Assembly: GCA_964437445.1 (NCBI GenBank)
Contig: CAYTGR010000028.1
Coordinates: 1 to 63,271 of the forward strand
Reading direction: 5' to 3'
DNA: 63,271 bases
Source of the DNA: CAYTGR01 sp964437445
Lineage (GTDB): Bacteria > Chloroflexota > Anaerolineae > B4-G1 > SLSP01
The position numbers and the translations under genes were made by a program. The notes below the pieces were generated by a model. It was given only the letters and a program-made list of their open reading frames with translations, ran no database searches and was not told the DNA's origin. Positions 1 to 8,010 of this stretch are shown piece after piece. Position 1 is the stretch's first letter; each line of letters opens with the position of its first letter.

Positions 1-2069
1 TTGAGCTTGTCTGGGTAGCCGTTGTGGAAGGTGAAGCCCTCGGTCAAGGCATAGCCGATCCCCTGGGCGATGCCACCGTAGAACTGGCCTAAAGCTCCCT
101 GCGGGAAGATCAACTGACCGCCGTCATGCGCCGCCCACACCTTGACCACGCGCACCTTGCCGGTCCGCCGGTTGACGGCCACCTCGGCTACCTGCGCCCC
201 AAAGCTGTAGCAAGCGTAGGGGACGCCGGTTCCGTGCTCAAAGTCCCAGTGGATGCGCGGGATCTCCCAGTACCCCTGGGCCGAGAGTTGCAGTCCCAGC
301 GCGCGCGCATGGGCAACGACCTGCTCAAAGGTCAACGGCTCCTCGGTGGGGCCGATGTAGCGTTCGCCGTCGCGGATCAGCTGCGCCGGGTCACAATGGA
401 GCGCCTCAGCCGCGGCGAATGCCAGCAGCTGGGCCAGCTTCTGGGCCGCGACGCGGGTGGCGTTCCCGCCCACCATGGAGGCCCGCGAGGCAACGGTCGG
501 GCCGGATTCCACGGCGGTCTGGGTATCGGGGCGCAGCAGACGGATGCGCTCGGGCCGGACCCCCAACGTCTCCGCCGCCACCAGCGTGAAGACGGTACGG
601 CTGCCCTGCCCGTAATCGGTCAGCGCGGCCTGCAAAGTGAGGCCATCGTCTTCGTCAATCCGCAGCGTGATGTTGGCATAATCCACCCCCTCGCCGCCCA
701 GCCCGCTGCCGTGGAAATAGCAGGCGACGCCGAGGCCGTGCCGTTCCGTGGCGCGCGGGTTGGCATTCCGGGCAGCGAACTCGGCCCGCCGGCGATCCCA
801 GCCGGAATGGGCGCGCACCCACTCCAGGCAGCGTTGCAGTCCGACCTCGTGGTCAATGAGGTTACCGGTGAAGGCCCGATCCCCCTGGCGCAGGCTGTTC
901 TTCAGGCGAAAGTCAATTGGATCCTGCCCCAAGCGGTAGGCCAGCTCGTCTATTGCCATTTCGGAGGCGGCGGTGGCCTGAGTATTGCCGAAGCCCCGAA
1001 ACGCGCCGGAGTAGCCGTTGTTGGTGTAGACCACCTGCGTATCCACGGTGGCGGCCGTGTAACGGTAACAGCCGGCTGCGTGCATCGTGGCGCGCCAGGC
1101 CGAGAGCGGGGTCATGGAGGCGTAAGCGCCACTATCGGCCAGCAGCTCGGCCCGGGCTGCGACCAGCGTTCCTGTGGCGGTTGCGCCTAAGTGCAGGTGG
1201 ATCTGCATCGCCTCGCGTTTGTAGGAGGCGGCCATGGATTCCTCGCGGCCCAGCACCAACCGGACGGGGCGGCCGGTGAGCAGCGCCAGTTTGGCGGCCT
1301 GCCCGCTGCACTGGTAAACGATGTCGTCTTTGCCGCCGAAGGAGCCACCGACCGGCGGCTGGATGACGCGGACTTTGCCGGGCGGGAGGCCCAGCACCAT
1401 GGCGGTATTATCGCGGTTGATGAAAGGGCTCTGGTCGTTGGCGAAGAGGGTCACCCCCCCATCCGGCTCCGGGATGGCGACGACGCCCTCGGTTTCCAGG
1501 TAGGCGTGCTCCTGATGGGCGAAGGAGTACGTTTCATCCAGCACCACTGCCGCCGCAGCCAACAGCGGGGCCGGATCGCCATTGCGAACGATGTGTGTCT
1601 GGCAGAGGTTGCCCTGGCCGGTGGGTGACTCCGGGGGAATGAGCGGCGCGGCCGGCTCCAGCGCCCGGGCCGGGTCACTGACGACAGGCAGCGGCTCCAA
1701 CTCCAGTACGATGGCTTGCAGGGCGGCGCGCGCGGCGGCTTCGCTTTCAGCTGCGACGGCAGCGATGGGGTCGCCCACGCAGCGCACTTTCTCATGCGCC
1801 AGAATGAAGGCATCGCGCACCGGCCAGCCAAACCCGCCGTGATCCACGAAATCGGCGGCGGTAATGGCCGCGACGACGCCAGGCACTTGCAAGGCGGGCG
1901 TCACGTCCAGGCGCACGATCCGGGCATGGGGGAGCGGACTGCGCAGCACCTGCGCGTGGAGCATCCCCGGTAGCCGGATATCGCCGACGTAGCGCGCCCG
2001 TCCCAATACCTTTTCCAGGCCGTCCACCGGCTGCGCCTGGGGGTCGCCAACATAAATCAGGGTTGCCAT
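1..2069 (-). CDS. Xanthine dehydrogenase/aldehyde oxidase family, molybdopterin-binding subunit (partial)
   Basis: This frame is open from an ATG at 2069 to the window edge, about 689 codons, with the C-terminus missing. The translation begins MATLIYVGDPQAQPVDGLEK and shows the hammerhead domain of the XdhA/CoxL family. Further on are the conserved stretches PPVGGSFGGKDD and SGAFRGFGNTQATAA, which line the molybdopterin pocket, and GSGLGGEGVDYANI. The family hydroxylates purines, aldehydes or other heterocycles with a Mo-pterin cofactor and passes electrons to a 2Fe-2S partner, which is the gene just upstream (12-nt spacing). No FAD subunit is visible here and it could lie beyond the edge. 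The substrate cannot be read from the sequence. Family assignment is firm; xanthine specificity is inferred from the neighbouring carbamoyltransferase. Confidence 0.9.
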   Translation of the reverse strand, partial: MATLIYVGDPQAQPVDGLEKVLGRARYVGDIRLPGMLHAQVLRSPLPHARIVRLDVTPALQVPGVVAAITAADFVDHGGFGWPVRDAFILAHEKVRCVGDPIAAVAAESEAAARAALQAIVLELEPLPVVSDPARALEPAAPLIPPESPTGQGNLCQTHIVRNGDPAPLLAAAAVVLDETYSFAHQEHAYLETEGVVAIPEPDGGVTLFANDQSPFINRDNTAMVLGLPPGKVRVIQPPVGGSFGGKDDIVYQCSGQAAKLALLTGRPVRLVLGREESMAASYKREAMQIHLHLGATATGTLVAARAELLADSGAYASMTPLSAWRATMHAAGCYRYTAATVDTQVVYTNNGYSGAFRGFGNTQATAASEMAIDELAYRLGQDPIDFRLKNSLRQGDRAFTGNLIDHEVGLQRCLEWVRAHSGWDRRRAEFAARNANPRATERHGLGVACYFHGSGLGGEGVDYANITLRIDEDDGLTLQAALTDYGQGSRTVFTLVAAETLGVRPERIRLLRPDTQTAVESGPTVASRASMVGGNATRVAAQKLAQLLAFAAAEALHCDPAQLIRDGERYIGPTEEPLTFEQVVAHARALGLQLSAQGYWEIPRIHWDFEHGTGVPYACYSFGAQVAEVAVNRRTGKVRVVKVWAAHDGGQLIFPQGALGQFYGGIAQGIGYALTEGFTFHNGYPDKL

Positions 2070-2080
2070 GCTCCCACTCC

Positions 2081-2551
2081 CTACTTCCGGTTCCGGAGCT
2101 GCGCTGTGGCCTCAATGGCGTCCACAATCTGCTGGTAGCCGGTGCAGCGGCAGAGATTCCCCGCGATAGCGCGCCGGATCTCCTCACGGGTCGGTTGCGG
2201 GTTGTGCCTCAGGAGCGCCTCTCCAGCCAGCACCATCCCGGGCGTGCAATAGCCGCACTGCGTCGCGCCATGTTCCAGAAAGGCCTGCTGGAGATCATTA
2301 GGGCCGCCGTCGGGGGCCTGAATCCCCTCAATCGTGACGACACTCCGCCCGGCGACGCGCAGCACCGGTAGCGTGCAAGACTTGACGAGTACCCCATCCA
2401 GCAGCACGGAGCAGGCTCCGCAGAGCCCAATCTCGCAGCCGATCTTGGTCCCGGTCAACCCCAGTTCGTCGCGCAGGAGGTGAACCAGCTTCAGGTCGGG
2501 ATCCACCGTTACGGTGATGGGACGCCCGTTCAAAGTAAACTCAAGGTCCAT
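2081..2551 (-). CDS. 2Fe-2S subunit of the molybdenum hydroxylase (XdhC/CoxS-like)
   Basis: A 156-residue protein with a plant-type ferredoxin fold at the N-terminus (cysteines in GCEIGLCGACSVLLDG) and the second cluster domain at the C-terminus (CGYCTPGMV, then CRCTGYQ). These are the eight cysteines expected for the two 2Fe-2S clusters of this family. It carries electrons from the molybdenum subunit encoded immediately downstream. I chose the ATG at 2551 because AGGAG lies six bases before it; a TTG at 2566 would add five residues. It follows the SDR gene by 15 nt, so the genes look co-transcribed. Confidence 0.93.
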   Translation of the reverse strand: MDLEFTLNGRPITVTVDPDLKLVHLLRDELGLTGTKIGCEIGLCGACSVLLDGVLVKSCTLPVLRVAGRSVVTIEGIQAPDGGPNDLQQAFLEHGATQCGYCTPGMVLAGEALLRHNPQPTREEIRRAIAGNLCRCTGYQQIVDAIEATAQLRNRK

Positions 2552-2566
2552 GCAGGCTCCTGTCAA

Positions 2567-3298
2567 TCAGGCTAACGACCGGCCCCCGTCCACAAAATAG
2601 ACCGCGCCGGTGGTGAAATCATTCTCAATCAGGAAAGCCGCCATGCGGGCGACGTCCTCCGGGCAGCCAACGCGCTTGAGGAGCGATTTTTCCTCGGCCC
2701 ACTGGCGCTTGGCCGGCGGACAATCATCCGGCAGCAGAACCGTGCCGGGCGCGATGGCGTTGACGCGGATGGCCGGGGCCAGTTCCGCCGCCAGCGCTTT
2801 GGTCAGCGCGACCAGCCCGGCTTTGCTCGCGGCGTGGTGGGCGTACCCCGGCCAGACCTGGAAGGCAGAGAGGTCGGTGATATTGAGGATCACGCCGCCC
2901 CCCTGCTGGAGCATGTGCGGCGCGACGGCCTGGCTGAGCAGGAACGGGCCTTTCAGGTTGACGTCCAGCGCCGTATCCCACTCGGCCTCGGTGATCTCCA
3001 GCAGCGGCGCTTTGAGCCAGACCGAAGCGTTGTTGATCAGCACATCAATCCGGCCAAACCGCTCCAGGGTAGCCTCCACCAGGTGGCGTACCTGAGCCGC
3101 CTCGCGCACGTTGGCCTGGACTGCCAGCGCGCCGACGCCGCAGGCGGCGATGGCGGCCTGCGTATCGGCCCACGGCTCGTCGTCCAGGTAATAACTGAAA
3201 GCGATGGAGGCCCCCTGTTGCGCCAGATAAAGCGCCGTACAACGGCCCACCCGGACTGCCGCACCGGTGATCAAAATGACAGCGTGTTGCAGGTTCAT
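2567..3298 (-). CDS. SDR-family protein with an altered active-site Tyr
   Basis: A 243-residue short-chain dehydrogenase/reductase with a Rossmann nucleotide site (TGAAVRVGR, near residue 12), INNAS and VNLKG core motifs and the Ser of NITDLS. The TGxxxRxGR form resembles pteridine-reductase-like SDRs, which favour NADPH. The catalytic YxxxK position reads HAASK: the usual Tyr is His, with a Tyr three residues earlier (GYAHHAASKAG). Activity is therefore uncertain; it may use a shifted residue or bind ligand without reduction. ATG 3298 is preferred over a TTG at 3313. It lies between the carbamoyltransferase and molybdenum hydroxylase genes, suggesting a shared heterocycle or purine pathway. 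Confidence 0.85.
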   Translation of the reverse strand: MNLQHAVILITGAAVRVGRCTALYLAQQGASIAFSYYLDDEPWADTQAAIAACGVGALAVQANVREAAQVRHLVEATLERFGRIDVLINNASVWLKAPLLEITEAEWDTALDVNLKGPFLLSQAVAPHMLQQGGGVILNITDLSAFQVWPGYAHHAASKAGLVALTKALAAELAPAIRVNAIAPGTVLLPDDCPPAKRQWAEEKSLLKRVGCPEDVARMAAFLIENDFTTGAVYFVDGGRSLA

Positions 3299-3334
3299 AG
3301 TCGGTTTCCCCAAGCCAGTCCGGCGCTCGCCGTG

Positions 3335-3370
3335 AGGGAGTAAGCACGGCCGGTAGCCGGCTTACTCCCT
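3335..3370. repeat. Inverted repeat between carbamoyltransferase and SDR genes
   Basis: Arms AGGGAGTAAGC (3335-3345) and GCTTACTCCCT (3360-3370) form an 11-bp stem with a 14-nt loop. It sits in the 92-nt spacer upstream of the SDR gene. It lacks a U-run on the minus strand, so it looks more like a REP-type palindrome or processing hairpin than a terminator. Confidence 0.6.
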
Positions 3371-3390
3371 GTTCCTTACCCCCTATTTTC

Positions 3391-4452
3391 CTATTGCATC
3401 ACCAGGGCCATCACGGCCTTCTGGACATGGAGCCGGTTTTCGGCCTCGTCAAAGGCCGCCGAGAGCCAGCCGGAGCCGGAAGTCTTGTCAATCACGTCGT
3501 TATCCACTTCGTAGCCCCGGTCGCAGGGGAGGCAGTGCAGGTAGATGGCGTCGCGCGCGGCCAGTTCCATGATCTGGCGGGTGCATTTCCAGTCCTTGTG
3601 CTGGTCAAAGATCTCCTGCGTCCGGCGAGGATCGTTCTGACCGACCGGGGGCAGGAAAATGGGGGTGGCGCACCAGGCCTTGGGGTAGACGACGTGCGCG
3701 CCGCGGACGCCATCCTCAAAGTCGTGGGTGATGCGGAAGGAGCCGCCGGCCGCAGCGGCGTAGGCCTCGCACTGGGCCAGAATGGCCGGGTCGAGCTCCA
3801 TCCCTTCGGGGTGGGCCAGGGTGACGTTCATGCCGAGCATGGTGGCGTAGAGGATGGCCGATTGGGGCACGGCACGCGGCTTGTGGATGCTGGGCGAGTA
3901 GGCCCAGGACATGGTGAAGTTGACGCCGCTGAAGCCGCCGAACTTCTCTTTGACGGTCAGCACGTCGGCCAGCCCCTGGAACGGATGGTAGATGTCGTCC
4001 TCCATGTTCAGCACGGGGATGTCGGCCCAGCGGGCAAACTCCAGGAGCATGGCATGAGCGCCGCCGTACTCCCAATCCACCGGGTCGCCGTAGCAGCGGA
4101 TGGCGATGGCGTCGCCCATCCGGTCCAGCACGCGGGCCACGTCGGAGACGCGCTCGGTGGAGTAGGCCACTTCGCGCCCTTCCAGCGCCGGGGTGTAGAT
4201 TTTGGAGGGGTCCAGGTAATGGGCGTGCCCGCCCAGCTGGGTCATGCCGGCCTCAAAGGAGTTGCGGGTGCGCAGCGATTGGTTGTAGAAGATCATGAAC
4301 AGGGTCTTGCTGCGGAGCAGCTGGTCATGGTAAACGCCCATCGCCCGCTCACGCTTCAGTTCCTCGGCTACGCTCAGGACGGTCTCAATCTCCTCGCGGG
4401 TGAAATCCGTCTCGGCCAGAAAATCGCGGCCCTTAAAACCGGTCGTCTTCAT
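3391..4452 (-). CDS. Knotted carbamoyltransferase (N-acetylornithine transcarbamylase / YgeW-like)
   Basis: A 353-residue aspartate/ornithine carbamoyltransferase-family enzyme. The carbamoyl-phosphate site reads SLRTRNSFE (near residue 59) and the second-substrate region has HCLPCDRGYE. MSWAYSPSIHKPRAVPQS and the HKDW segment recall E. coli YgeW, while DEAENRLHVQKAVMAL at the C-terminus matches acetylornithine carbamoyltransferases. It moves a carbamoyl group to an amino or amide acceptor that I cannot specify. In enterobacteria ygeW sits beside xdh genes, and the same pairing here favours a purine-catabolic role over arginine synthesis. GGAGG precedes the ATG by eight bases. This is the first gene of the left operon. 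Confidence 0.85.
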   Translation of the reverse strand: MKTTGFKGRDFLAETDFTREEIETVLSVAEELKRERAMGVYHDQLLRSKTLFMIFYNQSLRTRNSFEAGMTQLGGHAHYLDPSKIYTPALEGREVAYSTERVSDVARVLDRMGDAIAIRCYGDPVDWEYGGAHAMLLEFARWADIPVLNMEDDIYHPFQGLADVLTVKEKFGGFSGVNFTMSWAYSPSIHKPRAVPQSAILYATMLGMNVTLAHPEGMELDPAILAQCEAYAAAAGGSFRITHDFEDGVRGAHVVYPKAWCATPIFLPPVGQNDPRRTQEIFDQHKDWKCTRQIMELAARDAIYLHCLPCDRGYEVDNDVIDKTSGSGWLSAAFDEAENRLHVQKAVMALVMQ

Positions 4453-4556
4453 ACAAAATCCTCCATAATTTTTAAAAGATAGTTGATTCTACTGCAAAAA
4501 CTCATCATAGAGACCAGTTAAGGAGTGAGCAGAGAGCAGTAGGGGAGTTCCTGTTT

Positions 4557-4593
4557 TCTGCTCACTGCTCACCGCTCACTGCTTACTGCTCAC
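4557..4593. repeat. Degenerate 7-bp tandem repeat (CTCACTG type)
   Basis: About five copies of a CTCACTG/CTCACCG heptamer in the 180-bp space between the E2 and carbamoyltransferase genes. A short palindrome of the CTGGTGAAC type follows at 4602-4616. This is one of many unrelated-sequence heptamer tracts in the intergenic spaces of the window. Confidence 0.8.
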
Positions 4594-4632
4594 ATTTTCA
4601 CAGCTGGTGAACGCCAGTTCATGGTCAATTTC

Positions 4633-6065
4633 CTATTCCCTGACCACTAACCCCCACGGCCGCTCCACCAGCTGGATCAGGCGCTGCAAGAAGCGGGCTG
4701 CCGGACCGCCATCAACCAGACGATGGTCAAACGACAGGCTGAGCGTGACCCGTTCGCGCACGGCCACCTGCCCGTTGACCACCACGGCCTGCGGCGCAAT
4801 GCGCCCAATGGCCAGGATGGCCGTCTCCGGCGGGTTGATCACCGCCATGAAGCTATCTATGCCGTACCCGCCCAGGTTGGTGATTGTGAAGGTGCCCCCG
4901 GTCAGCTCGTCGGGCAGGCTTTGCCCGGCGCGCGCCCGTTGGGCCAGCGTTTGCAGTTCCTGTTCCACCACCAGGAGCGATCGCCGGTCGGCCTGGCGCA
5001 CCACCGGCACCAGCAGCCCCCGGTCGGTATCCACGGCCACGCCGATGTTAATCTCCGGCGGGTGGATCAGCCCCTCAGCCGTCCATTGGGCTTGCAGGGC
5101 CGGAAAGTCTTGCAAAGCGCGCGCGGCTGCCAGGACAAAAAAGGCGTTGTAGGAGACCCGTATCCCTTCGGCGGCCAGCTGAGCGCGCGCGCTGACCAGT
5201 GTGGTGGCGTCGGCCTCGGCGAAGAGCGTGGCCTGCGGCCGGTCACGCCAGGCGGCGGCCAGCCGCTCGGCGATCACGCCGCGCAGGCCCGGCAGGCGGG
5301 GGAGCGGCGTGATGGTGGGTGAGGCTGATGGAGGGGCCGGGGGTGGGGGAGTGGCCCGGCGCTCGGCCAGCGCCCGTTCCACATCCGCCCGGGTGATCTG
5401 CCCGCGCGGGCCGGTTCCGGCGATGCTGCTGAGGTCCACGCCCTCGGCGGCGGCCAGCTGGCGGGCCACCGGCGTGGCCTTGATCGGGGCCGGCGTGGCC
5501 CGGGCCACATCGGCCGCCACGATCATCCCGCGCAAGCCGGTGCCGCTCAGCCCAACCAGCGCGATCCCCTGTTCACNNNNNNNNNNNNNNNNNNNNNNNN
5601 NNNNNNNNNNNNNNNNNNNNNNNNNNNNNNNNNNNNNNNNNNNNNNNNNNNNNNNNNNNNNNNNNNNNNNNNNNNNATCATCCCGCGCAAGCCGGTGCCG
5701 CTCAGCCCAACCAGCGCGATCCCCTGTTCACGGGCCAGCCGGCGCGCCTTAGGCGTCGCCCGGAGGCCCCCGCCCATCTCGTCCCCCTGCCGACCCGTTG
5801 CCTCGTTGATGCGCTGACTCGTTGCCTCGCCGATGACCGCGATCACCGTCTGCACCGGCACGGTTTCACCGGCGGCCACCAGCAGGTGGACGTAACCGCT
5901 GGCCGGCGCTTCAATTCCCAGCGTGGATTTCTCGGTCTCCAACGTGAACAGGGGGGCGCCCTTTTCCACCCAGGCCCCCTCAGCGACGTGCCACTCCACC
6001 AGCCGGGCCTCGGTCATGATCAGCCCCAGCTTGGGCATGACGACCTGATATCCGCTCTCGCCCAT
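4633..6065 (-). CDS. Dihydrolipoamide acyltransferase (E2) of a 2-oxoacid dehydrogenase complex, spans gap
   Basis: E2 core of a pyruvate/branched-chain/acetoin-type dehydrogenase. In order: a lipoyl domain with the modifiable Lys in ETEKSTLGIEAP (near residue 43), two peripheral subunit-binding domains (ATPKARRLAREQG and ATPVARQLAAAEG), a Pro/Ala linker, and the catalytic acyltransferase domain ending with DHRLVDGG, which holds the active-site His and Asp. The 100-N gap lies within the first subunit-binding domain. Removing the gap plus one copy of the flanking 55-bp duplication gives an unbroken frame of 425 residues, so the gene is probably intact. AGGAG is seven bases before ATG 6065. No E3 gene is seen. 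Confidence 0.92.
5577..5676. other. Assembly gap (100 N) with 55-bp duplicated flanks
   Basis: The 55 bases before the gap (5522-5576) are identical to the 55 bases after it (5677-5731). This is the signature of two contigs that overlap by one k-mer but were joined as a scaffold. The real sequence is probably continuous, and the E2 reading frame supports that. Confidence 0.95.
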
Positions 6066-6082
6066 GGTCGCTCCTGTCTGGC

Positions 6083-6880
6083 TCACCAGGAGAAAATCTC
6101 CTTGACCCGCGCCAGGGCCTCTGCCTCCGTGGTTGCAGGGCGGAACTCCATCCCGATCAGGCCGTTGTAGCCCAGCCGGCGCAGCGTGCGCGCGATGTTG
6201 TGAAAGTTGATCTCGCCGGTGCCCGGCTCTTGCCGGGTGGGGACGTCGCCCACGTGGACGGTGGGATAGAGCCCCCAATACTCCTCCAACCCCCAGATGA
6301 GGTTGCCGGAGCCGCGCTGCTGGTGATAGCAATCAAAGGCCAGGCGCAATTGGGGGTGGTTAATCCGGCGGATCCAATCCACTGCCAGCTCGTGGTTGTG
6401 CACTAAGATGCCGCCTTTGATGTGGAACTCGTTGAGTCCCTCCACCCAGACTTCCACTTTGGTCTGCTCCACCAGCCGCAGGATCCGCTCGGTCTGGGCC
6501 AGCAGATTGGCGTACTGCTCGGCCTCGGTGTAGTTGCCGCTCAGCCGGCGCGTCCACTCTTTGCCGTTGATGATGTCTATCTGGTTGGAGAAGATGAAGA
6601 GATGCTCCACCCCATAGCGTTCGGCCATCTCCAGGCTCTCGGCCCAGGAGCGATAGGTCAACTCGTTATCGCCCGGGTCTGCCAGCGAGCCCATCGCCTC
6701 GTCAAACGTGGAGTTGATGACTGCGCCCAGCCGCTTGCATTCGGCGGCCAGGTCGGCCATTGGCACACTGCGCCAGCACCAGACATCAAACCGCCGGACG
6801 CCCAATTGGACAAACGGTTCTACCCGCTCAATCAGAGGCCGGTCGGTAAACCAGAAATCCAGATAACCGGTGAATTCCAT
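6083..6880 (-). CDS. TIM-barrel isomerase-like protein (hydroxypyruvate isomerase / AP-endonuclease-2 fold)
   Basis: A 265-residue xylose-isomerase-like TIM barrel. Metal-ligand-type segments are visible: VWVEGLNEFHIKGG (Glu), LRLAFDCYHQQ (Asp, His), VHVGDVPTRQEPGTGEIN and NGLIGMEFRP (Glu). The order and the PGTGEIN segment match hydroxypyruvate isomerase-like proteins. It lies between E1 beta and E2 of the 2-oxoacid dehydrogenase, 17 nt before E2, so it may supply or remove a 2-oxoacid or hydroxy-keto intermediate. That link is inference. GAGG precedes the ATG. Confidence 0.8.
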   Translation of the reverse strand: MEFTGYLDFWFTDRPLIERVEPFVQLGVRRFDVWCWRSVPMADLAAECKRLGAVINSTFDEAMGSLADPGDNELTYRSWAESLEMAERYGVEHLFIFSNQIDIINGKEWTRRLSGNYTEAEQYANLLAQTERILRLVEQTKVEVWVEGLNEFHIKGGILVHNHELAVDWIRRINHPQLRLAFDCYHQQRGSGNLIWGLEEYWGLYPTVHVGDVPTRQEPGTGEINFHNIARTLRRLGYNGLIGMEFRPATTEAEALARVKEIFSW

Positions 6881-6912
6881 ACGTACCTCGTTTCAATAAG
6901 TTTGGTAGAGTT

Positions 6913-7005
6913 GACCACGGACGACGGACGACAGACCACGGACAACGCCCTGCCTGCTCATGGCTGACCGCTGACCGCTCACGGCTCACCGCTCACGGCT
7001 CACTG
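6913..7005. repeat. Two heptamer repeat tracts (GACCACG and GCTCACG types)
   Basis: Positions 6913-6946 hold about five GACCACG/GACGACG units. Positions 6961-7005 hold about six GCTCACG/GCTGACC units. Both have a 7-bp period although the unit sequence differs. They fill the space between the isomerase-like gene and the end of the E1 beta gene. Confidence 0.8.
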
Positions 7006-7986
7006 CTATCGGATCACAATGGCCTTGGCCGCGCGCACTATGTCTTCCACGCCCGGCAGGACGTATTGCTCCAGGATGGGGCTGTAGGGCAGCGGGACAT
7101 TTTTCGCGCCGATCCGCACGATCGGGCCATCTAAGTATTCCACGGCCTCTTCGGCCAGCACCGCCGCGATCTCCGCGCCGGGACCGTTCCGCAGGTGCGC
7201 CTCATGGGCGATCACCACGCGGCCGGTCTTCGCCACCGATTGGATCAGCGTCGCTTTATCCAGCGGGACGAGCGTGCGCGGATCCACCACCTCGGCGCTG
7301 ATGCCCTCTTGCGCCAGCCGGTCAGCGGCCTCTAAAGCTTTCTGGACCATGATCCCCACGCCGATGAGCGTCACATCCTGGCCGGCACGTACCACCGCCG
7401 CCTGGCCGAACGGCACGCTGAAGTTGGGATCCTCCGGCACCGGGCCTTTGAGGTCGTACAGCATCTTATGCTCAAAGAAAAGCACCGGGTCTTCGCCGCG
7501 GATGGCCGTGCGCAACAGCCCTTTGGCGTCGGCCGGCGTGGCCGGTGTGACCACCTTGAGCCCCGGCACGTTGGTAAACCAGGATTCAGGGCTTTGGGAA
7601 TGCTGCGCGGCTGCCGAACCGGGGGCGCCGGTGGTCACGCGGATTGTCAGCGGGACGTTGGCTTTACCGCCGCTCATAAAACGGGCCTTCGCCACCTGGT
7701 TGACCAGCTGGTCGCCGGCGCACATCAAAAAGTCGCCGAACATGATCTCCACGATGGGGCGCATCCCCACCAGCGCGGCGCCCAGCCCGGCGCCGATGAT
7801 GGCGATCTCGCTGATGGGGGTATCGCGCACCCGCTCCTCGCCGAACTCGGCCAGCATTCCCTGGGAGACGCCCCAGACGCCGCCGAAGGTGCCCACATCC
7901 TCGCCCATGAGGAAAACCGCCGGGTCCCGGCGCATCTCTTCCACCATAGCTTCCCGAATGGCTTCGCGGTAAGTGATCTCACGCAT
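7006..7986 (-). CDS. 2-oxoacid dehydrogenase E1 component, beta subunit
   Basis: A 326-residue thiamine-diphosphate transketolase-like subunit starting MREITYREAIREAM. It has the family's MGEDVGTFGGVW, PISEIAIIGAGLGAAL with the cofactor-binding Glu, and the C-terminal domain beginning near DVTLIGVGIMVQKALEA. It pairs with the alpha subunit encoded 24 nt upstream to decarboxylate a 2-oxoacid and load E2. The ATG at 7986 has AAGG eight bases upstream; an ATG at 8001 has no such site. Whether the substrate is pyruvate, acetoin or a branched-chain oxoacid cannot be told. Confidence 0.95.
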   Translation of the reverse strand: MREITYREAIREAMVEEMRRDPAVFLMGEDVGTFGGVWGVSQGMLAEFGEERVRDTPISEIAIIGAGLGAALVGMRPIVEIMFGDFLMCAGDQLVNQVAKARFMSGGKANVPLTIRVTTGAPGSAAAQHSQSPESWFTNVPGLKVVTPATPADAKGLLRTAIRGEDPVLFFEHKMLYDLKGPVPEDPNFSVPFGQAAVVRAGQDVTLIGVGIMVQKALEAADRLAQEGISAEVVDPRTLVPLDKATLIQSVAKTGRVVIAHEAHLRNGPGAEIAAVLAEEAVEYLDGPIVRIGAKNVPLPYSPILEQYVLPGVEDIVRAAKAIVIR

Positions 7987-8010
7987 GATTCTTGCCTTCA
8001 TGATGCTGAG

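Noticed and set aside
126..1190. 354-codon plus-strand reading frame
   Set aside because: It is the antiframe of the molybdopterin subunit, which is open on the minus strand with family motifs. No motif or ribosome site.
3394..4482. 362-codon plus-strand frame
   Set aside because: Shadow of the carbamoyltransferase gene; low-complexity Gly/Val/His composition and no homology I can see.
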